Made by a program: the position numbers and the translations under genes | Part shown: one piece after another, positions 55,034-63,683 of the stretch | Position numbering within the stretch: position 1 is the stretch's first letter | Layout of the letters: each line of letters begins with the position of its first letter | Notes under the pieces: model-generated | Databases searched by the model: none | Seen by the model: only the letters and a program-made list of their open reading frames with translations | Told to the model about the DNA's origin: nothing | DNA from: Streptomyces sp. Ru72 | Lineage (GTDB): Bacteria > Actinomycetota > Actinomycetes > Streptomycetales > Streptomycetaceae | DNA length: 64,000 nt | NCBI RefSeq assembly: GCF_002920635.1 | Contig: NZ_PQSR01000025.1 | Span: 21,330 to 85,329 of the forward strand | Direction: 5' to 3'

Positions 55034-55080
55034 AAAGTTGCGCAAAAAATATTGTGCAACTTTTCTTTCCTGTCTACTGT
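55034..55080 (+). promoter_or_regulatory. promoter with overlapping palindromic operator for the ArsR/MFS pair
   Basis: TTGTGC (55052-55057), 17 bases, TACTGT (55075-55080) is a good promoter; it ends seven bases before the ArsR ATG, so the mRNA is leaderless. AAAGTTGCGCAA (55034-55045) and TTGTGCAACTTT (55052-55063) form a 12-base inverted repeat with one mismatch around a six-base centre. The right arm covers the -35. This is the expected arrangement for a winged-helix autorepressor. Confidence 0.75.
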
Positions 55081-55087
55081 GGCGGGC

Positions 55088-55675
55088 ATGGCTCGCAAGA
55101 AGGATCGCCGGATCGACGACGTGGGCACGCTGAAGGCGCTCGCGCATCCCTTGCGGATGAGGCTTTTCCGGGCGCTGTACCTCGAGCGGGTGGCCACCGC
55201 CTCACGGCTCGCCGAACTGGTCGACGAGGCCGTGTCACTGGTCAGCTACCACCTGCGCAAGCTCGCCGAGCACGGGTTGATCGAAGAAGCCGAGCCGCAG
55301 AGCGAGGACGGACGCGAACGCTGGTGGCAGCCCGCGTCGGACGGGGTCAGCATCCATGAAGAGGATTTCAGGGACGCTCCGGAGAAGGTCGCCGCGCACA
55401 CCGCGGCCTCCCGGCTCTTCTACGAGCAGCGCGGCGAGCTCTACCTCCGCCACCTCGACGAACGCCCCCACTGGGGCCCCGAGTGGAACAGCGCCGCCAT
55501 CGACTCCGAGTACCTGCCGCGCATGACGGCCGCCGAACTGGCCGACCTCTCCCGCGAACTGGACGCGCTGATCAGAAAACACAACGAGCAGGCGCGCGCC
55601 CGCGCGGCCGCCGGCGAGACCGAAGGGCGCGAGAACGTGGCGCTGCACGTGTACGGATTTCCCTTCCGTCCCTGA
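55088..55675 (+). CDS. ArsR-type winged-helix transcriptional regulator
   Basis: The 195-residue protein has an N-terminal winged helix-turn-helix (LKALAHPLRMRLFRALYLER, then VSLVSYHLRKLAEHGLIEEA) and a C-terminal helical region of about 100 residues that may bind a ligand. It lacks the usual ArsR metal-binding Cys-x-Cys, so it is unlikely to sense arsenic. ATG at 55088 lies seven bases after the -10. The MFS gene follows after 14 bases. It probably represses both by binding the palindrome at 55034-55063. Confidence 0.9.
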   Translation: MARKKDRRIDDVGTLKALAHPLRMRLFRALYLERVATASRLAELVDEAVSLVSYHLRKLAEHGLIEEAEPQSEDGRERWWQPASDGVSIHEEDFRDAPEKVAAHTAASRLFYEQRGELYLRHLDERPHWGPEWNSAAIDSEYLPRMTAAELADLSRELDALIRKHNEQARARAAAGETEGRENVALHVYGFPFRP

Positions 55676-55689
55676 GAGAGGCCACCGTC

Positions 55690-56946
55690 TTGACCACCGT
55701 GTCCGCGTTACCCGCCGATCGGCAGGCCACCGAGCGTCCCGCCCACCGCGACCGCAACGTCCTGCGCTGGCTCGCCGCCTACACGTCGTCCATGATCGGC
55801 GACACGGTCTACTACATCGCTCTCTCCTGGGCGGCCGTCCAGGGAGGGACGCCGTCGCAGGCCGGAGTCGTCATGGCGGTGAGCGCCCTGCCGAGGGCGC
55901 TGCTCCTGCTGGGCGGGGGAGTGGTCGCCGACCGTTTCGGGCCCCGGAAGGCCGTCATCGGCAGTGACGCCGTGCGCTGCGCAGCCGTCCTCGCGGTGGC
56001 AGGCCTGTTGTTCGCCACCACCCCCGGCCTGTGGCCGCTCACCCTGCTGGCCCTGGTCTTCGGCACCGTGGACGCGGTGTTCATTCCCGCAGTGGGCGCT
56101 CTCCCCGCACGCCTGACCGAGCGGAGGCAGCTTGCGCGCGTGCACGGCATGCGAGGGCTTGCCAACCGGTTGGCGTACGTCATGGGCGCCCCGCTCGGTG
56201 GCCTGGGGGTGGCGGTCGGCGGCGCGGCGGCCGCCTTCGCTCTGGCCGGGCTGCTGATCGCGGTGTCGGTACCGTTGCTGATCTCCGTACGGATACGGGA
56301 GCTGCCACCGGACGACGCACCCCGCGCCGACGACACCACTGCCTGGCGCGACCTTCTCTCGGGTCTGCGCCACATCCGTCGCCACCGCGTTCTCGCCCCG
56401 CTGATGCTGGCCATCGCTCTCGGCGACCTCGGCTTCGTCGGACCGCTCAACGTCGGCCTGACGCTGCTGGCCGAAGAGCGCGGTTGGGGCGCCTCCGGCC
56501 TGGGCTGGGCCGTGGCCGGCTTCGGGGCCGGGGCCGGAGCCGCCTCCCTCTTGCTGGCCGTGCGCGGGCGGCTGCCCCACGCGGGACGCGTGACCGCGTA
56601 CGCGGCCTTCGCGGGTTCCGTGGCGATCGGTGCCTTCGCCTACGTGCCGACGGTCGTGGCCGCTGTGGGGGTGGCCCTGCTCATCGGCCTCCTCGCCGGA
56701 CTCAGCGGCGCCATGTGCGGCGCCCTGCTGCAGACCCAGGCCGCCCCCGCCTACCAGGGCCGCGTCACCGCCGTCTCCAGCCTGGTCAGCCTCGGCCTCG
56801 CCCCGCTCAGCATGCCGCTGTGCGCCGCCGCCATCGGCGCCTGGGGCACCGGTCCGGTGTTCGTCGTCAGCGCGGCGGTCTTCGGGCTGGCCGGGGTCGT
56901 CGTCCTGGGCTCCCGCGACCTGCGCCAGGCCGAACTCCCCCGGTGA
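55690..56946 (+). CDS. MFS efflux transporter
   Basis: The 418-residue protein has about 12 transmembrane helices in the major facilitator layout, with the motif A-like GGGVVADRFGPRKAVIGSDA after helix 2. It resembles drug-export MFS proteins of the MefA/enterobactin-exporter type. TTG at 55690 has GAGAGG eight bases upstream; GTG at 55699 is possible. Co-transcription with the ArsR-type regulator suggests induction by the exported compound, which is unknown. Confidence 0.88.
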   Translation: MTTVSALPADRQATERPAHRDRNVLRWLAAYTSSMIGDTVYYIALSWAAVQGGTPSQAGVVMAVSALPRALLLLGGGVVADRFGPRKAVIGSDAVRCAAVLAVAGLLFATTPGLWPLTLLALVFGTVDAVFIPAVGALPARLTERRQLARVHGMRGLANRLAYVMGAPLGGLGVAVGGAAAAFALAGLLIAVSVPLLISVRIRELPPDDAPRADDTTAWRDLLSGLRHIRRHRVLAPLMLAIALGDLGFVGPLNVGLTLLAEERGWGASGLGWAVAGFGAGAGAASLLLAVRGRLPHAGRVTAYAAFAGSVAIGAFAYVPTVVAAVGVALLIGLLAGLSGAMCGALLQTQAAPAYQGRVTAVSSLVSLGLAPLSMPLCAAAIGAWGTGPVFVVSAAVFGLAGVVVLGSRDLRQAELPR

Positions 56947-56955
56947 TCCCCCCGC

Positions 56956-57591
56956 TCAGAGCCCCAGCTGCTTCGTCTCCCGGACCTGACTGATCGCCTC
57001 CTTCTCGCCCTCCAGTTCGACGTCCGCCACCCGCTGCCGGCCCAGCGTGAACATCAGCAGTTCCGAAGGCTCGCCGGTGACCGTCACCACCGGGGTGCCC
57101 CGGTGGGCGACCGCCGTCTGGCCGTTCGGGCGGCGCAGGACCAGGCCCGTGGGGGCGCCGCGCCCGGTCAGACGGGCCGTGCGCTCCACGCGGGACCACA
57201 GGGCGTCCTGGAAGACCGGGTCGAGCTCGCGCGGAGTCCAGTCGGGCTGCGCCCTGCGCACGTCCTCCGTGTGGACGTAGAACTCCACCGTGTTGGCCGC
57301 CTCGTCGATCTGCTTCAAGGAGAACGGTGAGAAGCGCGGCGGGCCGGTACGGATCAGCTGGATCAGCTCCTCGTACGGCTTCGCGGTGTACTCCTCCATC
57401 ACCTTCTCCAGGCGTGGCGCGAGCGGTTTGATCAGCGCGCCACCGGCGGCGTCCGGACGGCGTTCGCGCACCACCACATGGGCGGCGAGGTCCCGGGTCT
57501 TCCAGCCCTCGCACAGCGTGGGCGCGTCGGGGCCCGTGGCCTCCAACAGGTCCGCGAGGAGGAGTCGTTCACGCTTGGCATGGGTCGACAT
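56956..57591 (-). CDS. TIGR03085-type protein (mycothiol-dependent/DinB-like fold)
   Basis: The 211-residue protein starts MSTHAKRERLLLADLLEATG and contains TLCEGWKTRDLAAHVVVRER, typical of the actinobacterial TIGR03085 group. That group is related to the mycothiol maleylpyruvate isomerase/DinB four-helix fold, where a His in the helix after CEGW can bind metal. The function is unknown. ATG at 57591, reading leftwards, lies six bases after TACGCT (57603-57598), pointing to a leaderless mRNA. It converges with the MFS gene. Confidence 0.85.
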   Translation of the reverse strand: MSTHAKRERLLLADLLEATGPDAPTLCEGWKTRDLAAHVVVRERRPDAAGGALIKPLAPRLEKVMEEYTAKPYEELIQLIRTGPPRFSPFSLKQIDEAANTVEFYVHTEDVRRAQPDWTPRELDPVFQDALWSRVERTARLTGRGAPTGLVLRRPNGQTAVAHRGTPVVTVTGEPSELLMFTLGRQRVADVELEGEKEAISQVRETKQLGL

Positions 57592-57673
57592 GGAGTCAGC
57601 GTACGACCGGGGGAGCGGTCCGCCCAGCGGACGGTGACCGGGCATGTCGGTGCGGCGCGGCACAATGGTCCGC

Positions 57674-58075
57674 ATGACCAGCACGCCTTCGCCCAGCAGG
57701 CCCAGCGGCCTGGACCCCGAGATCGCCGCGCGCCTCAAGCGCAGCGCCGACGGGCTGCTCCCCGCCATCGCCCAGCAGTACGACACCGGTGAGGTGCTCA
57801 TGCTCGGCTGGATGGACGACGAGGCGCTGCACCGCACCCTCACCACCGGCCGCTGCACCTACTGGTCCCGCAGCCGCCAGGAGTACTGGGTCAAGGGCGA
57901 CACCTCAGGCCATGTGCAGCACGTGAAGTCGGTCGCGCTCGACTGCGACGCCGACACCGTGCTGGTCAAGGTCGACCAGGTGGGCGCCGCCTGCCACACC
58001 GGCGACCGCACCTGCTTCGACGCCGACGTGCTGCTCAAGGACGCCGCCTCCGCCCCGGCGTCCGCGGATCAGTAA
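57674..58075 (+). CDS. hisI: phosphoribosyl-AMP cyclohydrolase
   Basis: HisI opens the adenine ring of PR-AMP in histidine synthesis. The 133-residue protein has LMLGWMDDEALHRTLTTG, YWSRSRQEYWVKGDTSGH, and the metal-binding Asp and Cys residues in LDCDADTVLVK and AACHTGDRTCF. It lacks the HisE domain. I chose ATG at 57674 because CACAAT ends about nine bases upstream, suggesting a leaderless mRNA. ATG at 57665 is an alternative. It precedes trpE by 11 bases, linking histidine and tryptophan synthesis. Confidence 0.93.
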   Translation: MTSTPSPSRPSGLDPEIAARLKRSADGLLPAIAQQYDTGEVLMLGWMDDEALHRTLTTGRCTYWSRSRQEYWVKGDTSGHVQHVKSVALDCDADTVLVKVDQVGAACHTGDRTCFDADVLLKDAASAPASADQ

Positions 58076-58086
58076 GGTCGGCCGCC

Positions 58087-59595
58087 ATGGACCTCGAGAC
58101 GTTCCGCAAGCTGGCCACCGACCGCCGCGTCATCCCGGTCACGCGCAAGCTCCTCGCCGACGGCGACACCCCGGTCGCGCTCTACCGCAAACTCGCCGCG
58201 GAGCGCCCCGGCACCTTCCTGCTGGAGTCCGCCGAGAACGGCCGGTCCTGGTCGCGCTACTCCTTCGTCGGCGTCCGCTCGGCCGGAACCCTGACCGAGC
58301 GCGACGGCCGGGCCCACTGGCTCGGCACCCCGCCCGTCGGCGTCCCCACGGACGGCGACCCGCTGGCCGCCCTCAGGGCCACCATCGAGGCCCTGCACAC
58401 ACCCCGCGACCTCGCTCACGACCTGGGCCTGCCGCCCTTCACCGGCGGCATGGTCGGCTATCTGGGGTACGACATCGTGCGCCGACTGGAGAAGATCGGC
58501 CCCGGCGAGCGCGACGACCTGAAGCTGCCCGAGCTGACCATGCTCCTGACCAGCGACCTCGCGGTCATGGACCACTGGGAGGGCTCGGTCCTGTTGATCG
58601 CCAACGCGATCAACCACAACGACCTCGACACGGGCGTCGACGACGCCTACGCGGACGCGGTGGCCCGCCTCGACGCCATGGAGGCCGACCTGTCCCGCGC
58701 GGTCGCCCAGCCCCCGGCCGTCCTGCCGCCCTCCGAACTGCCCGAGTACACCGCCCGGTGGGGCGGCGAGGACTTCCGGGGCGCGGTGGAGGACATCAAG
58801 GAGCGCATCCGCGCGGGCGAGGCCTTCCAGGTCGTCCCCTCGCAACGCTTCGAGACGCCGTGCACCGCGAGCGCGCTGGACGTCTACCGGGTGCTCCGGG
58901 CCACCAACCCCTCGCCGTACATGTACCTGTTCCGCTTCCCCTCCGGCGACGGAGACGCGTTCGACGTCGTCGGGTCGTCCCCGGAGGCCCTGGTGAAGGT
59001 CGAGGACGGCCGGGCCATGGTCCACCCCATCGCCGGCACCCGGCACCGCGGCGCGACGCCGCAGGAGGACCAGGCCCTCGCCGACGAACTGCTCGCCGAC
59101 CCCAAGGAGCGCGCCGAGCACCTGATGCTCGTCGACCTGGGCCGCAACGACCTCGGCCGGGTGTGCGAACCCGGCTCGGTGGAGGTCGTCGACTTCATGT
59201 CGATCGAGCGGTACTCCCACGTGATGCACATCGTCTCGACGGTCACCGGACGGGTCGCGGCCGGGCGCACGGCCTTCGACGTGCTCACCGCCTGCTTCCC
59301 GGCGGGCACCCTCTCCGGTGCGCCCAAGCCGCGCGCGATGCAGATCATCGACGAGCTCGAGCCGTCCCGGCGCGGCCTGTACGGCGGCTGCGTCGGCTAC
59401 CTCGACTTCGCGGGCGACTCCGACACCGCCATCGCCATCCGTACCGCACTGCTGCGTGACGGCACGGCGTACGTGCAGGCCGGAGCCGGCATCGTCGCCG
59501 ACTCCGACCCGGTGGCGGAGGACAACGAGTGCCGCAACAAGGCGGCCGCCGTCCTCCGCGCGGTGCACACGGCCAACAGGCTCACGTCACCGTGA
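58087..59595 (+). CDS. trpE: anthranilate synthase component I
   Basis: TrpE makes anthranilate from chorismate with ammonia from TrpG. The 502-residue protein shows the tryptophan feedback site FLLESAENGRSWSRYSFVG near the N-terminus and the chorismate-binding motifs PIAGTRHRGATPQEDQALAD and AGTLSGAPKPRAMQIIDELE. The C-terminus contains GAGIVADSDPVAEDNE. It is a component I alone, with no fused glutaminase, and trpG is not in this window. ATG at 58087 follows hisI closely. No Trp-rich leader peptide is seen before it. Confidence 0.95.
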   Translation: MDLETFRKLATDRRVIPVTRKLLADGDTPVALYRKLAAERPGTFLLESAENGRSWSRYSFVGVRSAGTLTERDGRAHWLGTPPVGVPTDGDPLAALRATIEALHTPRDLAHDLGLPPFTGGMVGYLGYDIVRRLEKIGPGERDDLKLPELTMLLTSDLAVMDHWEGSVLLIANAINHNDLDTGVDDAYADAVARLDAMEADLSRAVAQPPAVLPPSELPEYTARWGGEDFRGAVEDIKERIRAGEAFQVVPSQRFETPCTASALDVYRVLRATNPSPYMYLFRFPSGDGDAFDVVGSSPEALVKVEDGRAMVHPIAGTRHRGATPQEDQALADELLADPKERAEHLMLVDLGRNDLGRVCEPGSVEVVDFMSIERYSHVMHIVSTVTGRVAAGRTAFDVLTACFPAGTLSGAPKPRAMQIIDELEPSRRGLYGGCVGYLDFAGDSDTAIAIRTALLRDGTAYVQAGAGIVADSDPVAEDNECRNKAAAVLRAVHTANRLTSP

Positions 59596-59598
59596 GGA

Positions 59599-60816
59599 TC
59601 AGCCCGTGAAGGCCGCCGTGCCGTTGGGGACACCGAGGCCCGAGGGCCCGTCGTACCCGGTGGTGCCGGTGCACAGGTACGAGCCGGAGCAGCTGCCGTT
59701 GGAGCCGCTGGTGACGTCGTACAGCGACGACGGGTGGGCGTAGGGGAAGGACGCCGGAGAGGAGCCGGAGGACGGGGCGCCCGCCAGCGCGTACGTCGCC
59801 GCGATCAGCGGCGAGGAGGCGCTGGTGCCGCCGAAGACCATCCAGCCGGTGGCCGAGCGGTAGCTGTCGTAGACCGCGACGCCGGTGTTCGGGTCGGCGA
59901 CCGCCGAGACGTCGGCGACGGTGCGGTTCGCGCACCCGCCATCGCTCTGCCAGGCCGGCTTGGCGTCGTACCTCGAGCAGCCGGAGCCCGCCCCGCTCCA
60001 CACCGTGTCGGTCCAGCCGCGGGAGTTGGACGCGGTGCTCAGCGACGTACCGCCCACCGCCGTCACGTACTTGGAGGCGGCCGGGTACTCGACGCCGTAG
60101 CCGTTGTCACCGGAGGAGACCGTGATGGCGACCCCCGGGTGGTTGAAGTACGAGGAGTCGTACGTGGCGTCGCTGGAGGACTCGCTGCCGCCGTAGCTGT
60201 TGCTGACGAACTTCGCTCCCAGCCTGACCGCGGTGTTCACGGCCGTGCCGAGGTTCGTCATGGTGGCCGAGCTCGCCTCCACCAGGAGGATCTTGCAGTT
60301 GGGGCAGGCCGCGCTGACCATGTCGAGGTCGAGGGAGATCTCCTCCGCCCAGCCGGAGTCGCCGCGCGGATAACTCGTGCCGCCGTTCTGGTCGACCTTC
60401 TTGAAGCAGCCGTTCGCCGTGGTGCAGGCGGACAGGCCGTACTGCGAGCGGTAGACGGCGAGATCGGCCTCGGCGTTCGGGTCGTCGTACGCGTCGACGA
60501 TCGCCACCGTCTGGCCCGAACCGCCGGTCGACGAGGGCAGTTTGTAGGCCGCCTGCAGCGAGGCGGGGCCGTAGCCGGCGGGGGTGGCCGCGGCCGTCAG
60601 GTCGCTCTCCGCGTGTGCGGACCTCGGGGTGCCCGCGGTGACCTTGAGAGCGTTGCATGCCATGACGTTCTTCTGCGTCGGGGCCGCGCACGAGCGCGCG
60701 ACGGTGACGCCGTGCGCCGTGGATGTCGTGGACGCGGCCTGGCCGACGGGAGCGGCCAGGGCGAGGGCAGCGGTGGCCAGTGTGGCCACGGCGCCGGCGG
60801 AAACGGTTCTGCGCAA
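59599..60816 (-). CDS. secreted sedolisin-type (S53) serine protease
   Basis: The 405-residue protein has a Sec-type signal peptide (residues 1 to about 28, ending VGQAAS) and a sedolisin/subtilisin-like catalytic domain. Glu159 and Asp163 in WAEEISLDLDMV, Asp237 in SSGDNGYG, and the nucleophile Ser332 in GGTSASSP fit the S53 Glu-Asp-Ser set. There are only about 60 residues before the catalytic domain, so the usual long pro-kumamolisin propeptide is missing. TTG at 60816, reading leftwards, has GGAGGAC upstream. It lies antisense between trpE and the other trp genes, four bases from the trpE stop. Confidence 0.88.
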   Translation of the reverse strand: MRRTVSAGAVATLATAALALAAPVGQAASTTSTAHGVTVARSCAAPTQKNVMACNALKVTAGTPRSAHAESDLTAAATPAGYGPASLQAAYKLPSSTGGSGQTVAIVDAYDDPNAEADLAVYRSQYGLSACTTANGCFKKVDQNGGTSYPRGDSGWAEEISLDLDMVSAACPNCKILLVEASSATMTNLGTAVNTAVRLGAKFVSNSYGGSESSSDATYDSSYFNHPGVAITVSSGDNGYGVEYPAASKYVTAVGGTSLSTASNSRGWTDTVWSGAGSGCSRYDAKPAWQSDGGCANRTVADVSAVADPNTGVAVYDSYRSATGWMVFGGTSASSPLIAATYALAGAPSSGSSPASFPYAHPSSLYDVTSGSNGSCSGSYLCTGTTGYDGPSGLGVPNGTAAFTG

Positions 60817-61084
60817 CGTACGTCCTCCATGAGTGGGTGAACCGGAGAGACATGTGGGGGGTGCGCCGTACAGCCGCCGACGTGGGTGCGCGCGACGGCC
60901 GCGCAGAACCTACGAATGTCCTGGGCACGTCAACAAGGAGAACGTTGAAGCTGTGACTTCTTTTTGCCCTGGATGGGGAACGCATGGCCTGACTCTGGGA
61001 CGACCAAGGGAAAATTGTGGTGCGGTCATGGGTTGACGGACCCCGGATGACGGTTCTGCCGGGGTTCAGGCGATAGTGGAGTAC

Positions 61085-61714
61085 GTGACTGCCGTACCTC
61101 ACCCCCGTTCCGAGGCCGCCGCACCCCTCCGGCCCGCCCGGCGCAGCCTCGCCGTCGCCCTGCTGTGCGGGGCGGTCGGCGCTGCCGTGGCGCTGCTCTC
61201 CACCCGGCAGAGCTGGTCGGCGGGGACCGTGGCGGTGGCCGGCGGCGACTACTCGCTGACCGCCAAGGGCAGCGACGTCACGGGCGTCCCCGCGGCCCTC
61301 GCCATAGTGGGCCTCGCCGCACTCGTCGCCGTCTTCGCCGTCCGCAGCACTGGGCGCCTCCTCGTCTCCCTGCTGCTCGCGCTCTCCGGCGGCGGCACCA
61401 TCGCCGCCGCGCTGCTGGGCGCCTCCGACAGTTCGGCGCTCGACGAGAAGGCGGCACAGGCGGCCGGCGACACCTCCGCGACCGCGACCGCGCTCACACA
61501 CTCCGCCTGGCCGTACGTCGCGGCCGCCGGCGGCGCGCTGCTCCTCCTCGCCGGGCTGCTCGCCCTGCGCTACGGCCGGCTGTGGCCCGCGATGTCCGGC
61601 CGCTACGAGCGCGACGGCACTCCCCGTCCGCGCCGGATGAAGCCCGTCGACCCCGACCGCCCCGAGGACCTGTGGAAGGCCCTCGACCGGGGCGAGGACC
61701 CCACCGGCGCCTAA
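61085..61714 (+). CDS. Trp-biosynthesis-associated membrane protein (TIGR02234 family)
   Basis: The 209-residue protein has four transmembrane helices and matches the TIGR02234 family, found beside tryptophan genes in actinobacteria and of unknown function. STRQSWSAGTVAVAGGDYSL follows the first helix. I chose GTG at 61085; GATAGT lies about seven bases upstream, so the mRNA may be leaderless. GTG at 61076 is the alternative. The 268 bases upstream, shared with the divergent protease gene, hold no other gene I can support. Confidence 0.82.
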   Translation: MTAVPHPRSEAAAPLRPARRSLAVALLCGAVGAAVALLSTRQSWSAGTVAVAGGDYSLTAKGSDVTGVPAALAIVGLAALVAVFAVRSTGRLLVSLLLALSGGGTIAAALLGASDSSALDEKAAQAAGDTSATATALTHSAWPYVAAAGGALLLLAGLLALRYGRLWPAMSGRYERDGTPRPRRMKPVDPDRPEDLWKALDRGEDPTGA

Positions 61715-61878
61715 GAGCCCCGACAACCCGGCGCGTGAGCCGAAGGGGCGCCCCGGAGGCGCTTCCTGGCCCCGAATCGGACTGCGCGACCCCGCGCTCA
61801 CCCCATACGCACGGGTACGGGACAATGAGCGCCGAGCTTCGACTCACCCACGCACATAGAGCCAACAAGGAGCAAGTC

Positions 61879-62118
61879 ATGGCGGGCAGCAGCCACGGTC
61901 ACACCCCGGCCGCCTGGACCGGTGTCATCATCGCCTTCATCGGTTTCTGCGTCTCGGGCGCCTTCACCGTGATGGCCCAGCCGGTCGGCTTCTGGGCGGG
62001 CATCGCGATCTGCGTCCTCGGTGGCGTCGTCGGCGGCATCATGCGCCAGATGGGTCTCGGCCAGCCGAAGACGCAGGCGCACTCCGCGCACCAGCCCGCG
62101 GAGGCGACGGAGCGCTGA
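61879..62118 (+). CDS. HGxxPAAW-type small membrane protein
   Basis: The 79-residue protein begins MAGSSHGHTPAAWTGVIIAF, containing the His-Gly-x-x-Pro-Ala-Ala-Trp motif that names this actinobacterial family. Two transmembrane helices follow (about 14-32 and 38-58). The family occurs with trp genes and is of unknown function. ATG at 61879 has AAGGAG eight bases upstream. GACAAT at about 61822 is a possible -10 for a short leader. Confidence 0.85.
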   Translation: MAGSSHGHTPAAWTGVIIAFIGFCVSGAFTVMAQPVGFWAGIAICVLGGVVGGIMRQMGLGQPKTQAHSAHQPAEATER

Positions 62119-62222
62119 GGCTTCCTCCCGCTGCGGACGACAGGCGGCCCCGCACGGTGCGTACGGGAGCCGCCTCTCGCGTACCCGCGCACCCGCGGCG
62201 GCGGGCGGGCAGAATGCGTGGG

Positions 62223-62672
62223 GTGAACGCCGAATCCCCCAGCGTGGCCCCGCACCGCGGCGGCACCGCCGGCGCAGCCGCCCTGCGTCGCATCGCGGTA
62301 CCCGCCGGGGTGCTCGCGGCCGTCGCCGGGGCCTTCGCCTACGTCGGAGCGGTGGACCCGAACCGGCCCGGCCACTATCCGGTCTGTCCGCTGCTGCGCT
62401 ACACCGGCATGTACTGCCCCGGCTGCGGCGGACTGCGCAGTGCGCACGCCTTCGTCCACGGGGACGTCCTCACGGCGCTGCACGACAACGCTCTCGCCGT
62501 CACCGGCTTTCTGGTCTTCGCCGTGGTGTGGGCCGTGTGGGCGGTGCACGCGGTACGGGGACGAGCGCTGCGGATCGACCTCACGCCGGTGCAGCTGTGG
62601 AGCCTCGGTGCACTGGTACTGGCCTTCACCGTTGTCCGGAACCTGCCGTTCGGCGGCTGGCTGCACCCGTGA
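62223..62672 (+). CDS. DUF2752 membrane protein
   Basis: The 149-residue protein has three hydrophobic helices and the DUF2752 motif YTGMYCPGCGGLRSAHAF, with a Cys-Pro-x-Cys-Gly-Gly centre, after the first helix. Function is unknown. GTG at 62223 lies eight bases after CAGAAT, suggesting a leaderless start; ATG at 62214 is an alternative. It is located between the HGxxPAAW gene and trpC, as is common in Streptomyces trp clusters. Confidence 0.83.
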   Translation: MNAESPSVAPHRGGTAGAAALRRIAVPAGVLAAVAGAFAYVGAVDPNRPGHYPVCPLLRYTGMYCPGCGGLRSAHAFVHGDVLTALHDNALAVTGFLVFAVVWAVWAVHAVRGRALRIDLTPVQLWSLGALVLAFTVVRNLPFGGWLHP

Positions 62673-62851
62673 TCGATCGGTGAATGTCCAGGTAGTGGGA
62701 CCGGCGTCCACCGGATGTGAGGCTTGGGCCCTGCTCCGGATACCATCGCAGTGACCATCGGTTTCGCCCGCCGGGGCGGCTCCGGTGGACCGAGGCCCGA
62801 CCGGGTGGAACCTCACCCCCATCGTCAACCGTCAGGAAGGGGGCCGCTCGC
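62673..62851 (+). promoter_or_regulatory. trpC leader region
   Basis: TACCAT at 62741-62746 is a possible -10. The following leader can fold CGCCC/GGGCG (62765-62778) and a UCGGU/ACCGA closing helix with TGG at 62786-62788 just before the 3' arm. GGGTGGAACC at 62803-62812 resembles part of a T-box core. CCCCC (62816-62820) can pair with the GGGGG of the trpC ribosome site region (62839-62843). No peptide with tandem Trp codons is present. Regulation is suggested but not established. Confidence 0.3.
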
Positions 62852-63661
62852 GTGAGTGTGCTCGACGAGATCATCGACGGAGTCCGTGCCGACCTCGCGG
62901 AGCGGCAGGCACGCGTCAGCCTCGACGAGCTCAAGGAGCGCGCGGCGAAGGCTCCCGCGGCCAAGGACGGCGTCGCCGCCCTGCGCGGTGACGGGGTCAA
63001 GGTGATCTGCGAGGTCAAGCGGTCCAGCCCGTCCAAGGGTGCGCTCGCCGCGATCGCCGACCCGGCGGGGCTCGCCGCGGACTACGAGGCGGGCGGCGCG
63101 GCCGTCATCTCCGTCCTGACCGAGCAGCGCCGCTTCGGCGGCTCGCTGGCCGACCTGGAGGCCGTCCGGGCCCGGGTCGACATCCCGGTGCTGCGCAAGG
63201 ACTTCATCGTCACCTCCTACCAGCTGTGGGAGGCCCGGGCGTACGGCGCCGACCTCGCGCTGCTGATCGTCGCCGCCCTCGAGCAGCCGGCCCTGGAGTC
63301 GCTGATCGAGCGCGCGGTCTCCATAGGGCTCACCCCCCTCGTCGAGGTGCACGACGAGGACGAGGTCGAGCGGGCGGTGGACGCCGGAGCGAAGGTCATC
63401 GGGGTCAACGCGCGCAACCTCAAGACCCTCGAGGTGGACCGCACCACGTTCGAGAGGGTCGCCCCCGAGATCCCCGGCGGGATCGTGAAGGTCGCCGAGT
63501 CCGGCGTCCGCGGACCGCACGACCTGATCGCGTACGCCAACGAGGGCGCCGACGCGGTACTCGTCGGCGAGTCCCTCGTGACCGGGCGCGACCCGAAGAC
63601 GGCCGTCGCCGACCTGGTGGCGGCGGGCGCGCATCCGGCACTGCGCCACGGCCGGGGCTGA
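62852..63661 (+). CDS. trpC: indole-3-glycerol phosphate synthase
   Basis: TrpC closes the indole ring in tryptophan synthesis. The 269-residue (beta-alpha)8 enzyme shows ICEVKRSSPSKGALA with the catalytic Glu and Lys, VLRKDFIVTSYQLWEARAYG, and GVNARNLKTLEVD and AESGVRG in the phosphate-binding half. GTG at 62852 has AGGAAGGGGG upstream. It starts the trpC-trpM-trpB group. Confidence 0.96.
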   Translation: MSVLDEIIDGVRADLAERQARVSLDELKERAAKAPAAKDGVAALRGDGVKVICEVKRSSPSKGALAAIADPAGLAADYEAGGAAVISVLTEQRRFGGSLADLEAVRARVDIPVLRKDFIVTSYQLWEARAYGADLALLIVAALEQPALESLIERAVSIGLTPLVEVHDEDEVERAVDAGAKVIGVNARNLKTLEVDRTTFERVAPEIPGGIVKVAESGVRGPHDLIAYANEGADAVLVGESLVTGRDPKTAVADLVAAGAHPALRHGRG

Positions 63662-63683
63662 CGTCCCGGTAGGGTGAGCGCCG

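Noticed and set aside
60833..61036. 67-codon frame between the protease gene and the TIGR02234 gene
   Set aside because: It has no ribosome site, no codon bias and a composition unlike a folded protein; the region is better read as divergent promoters.
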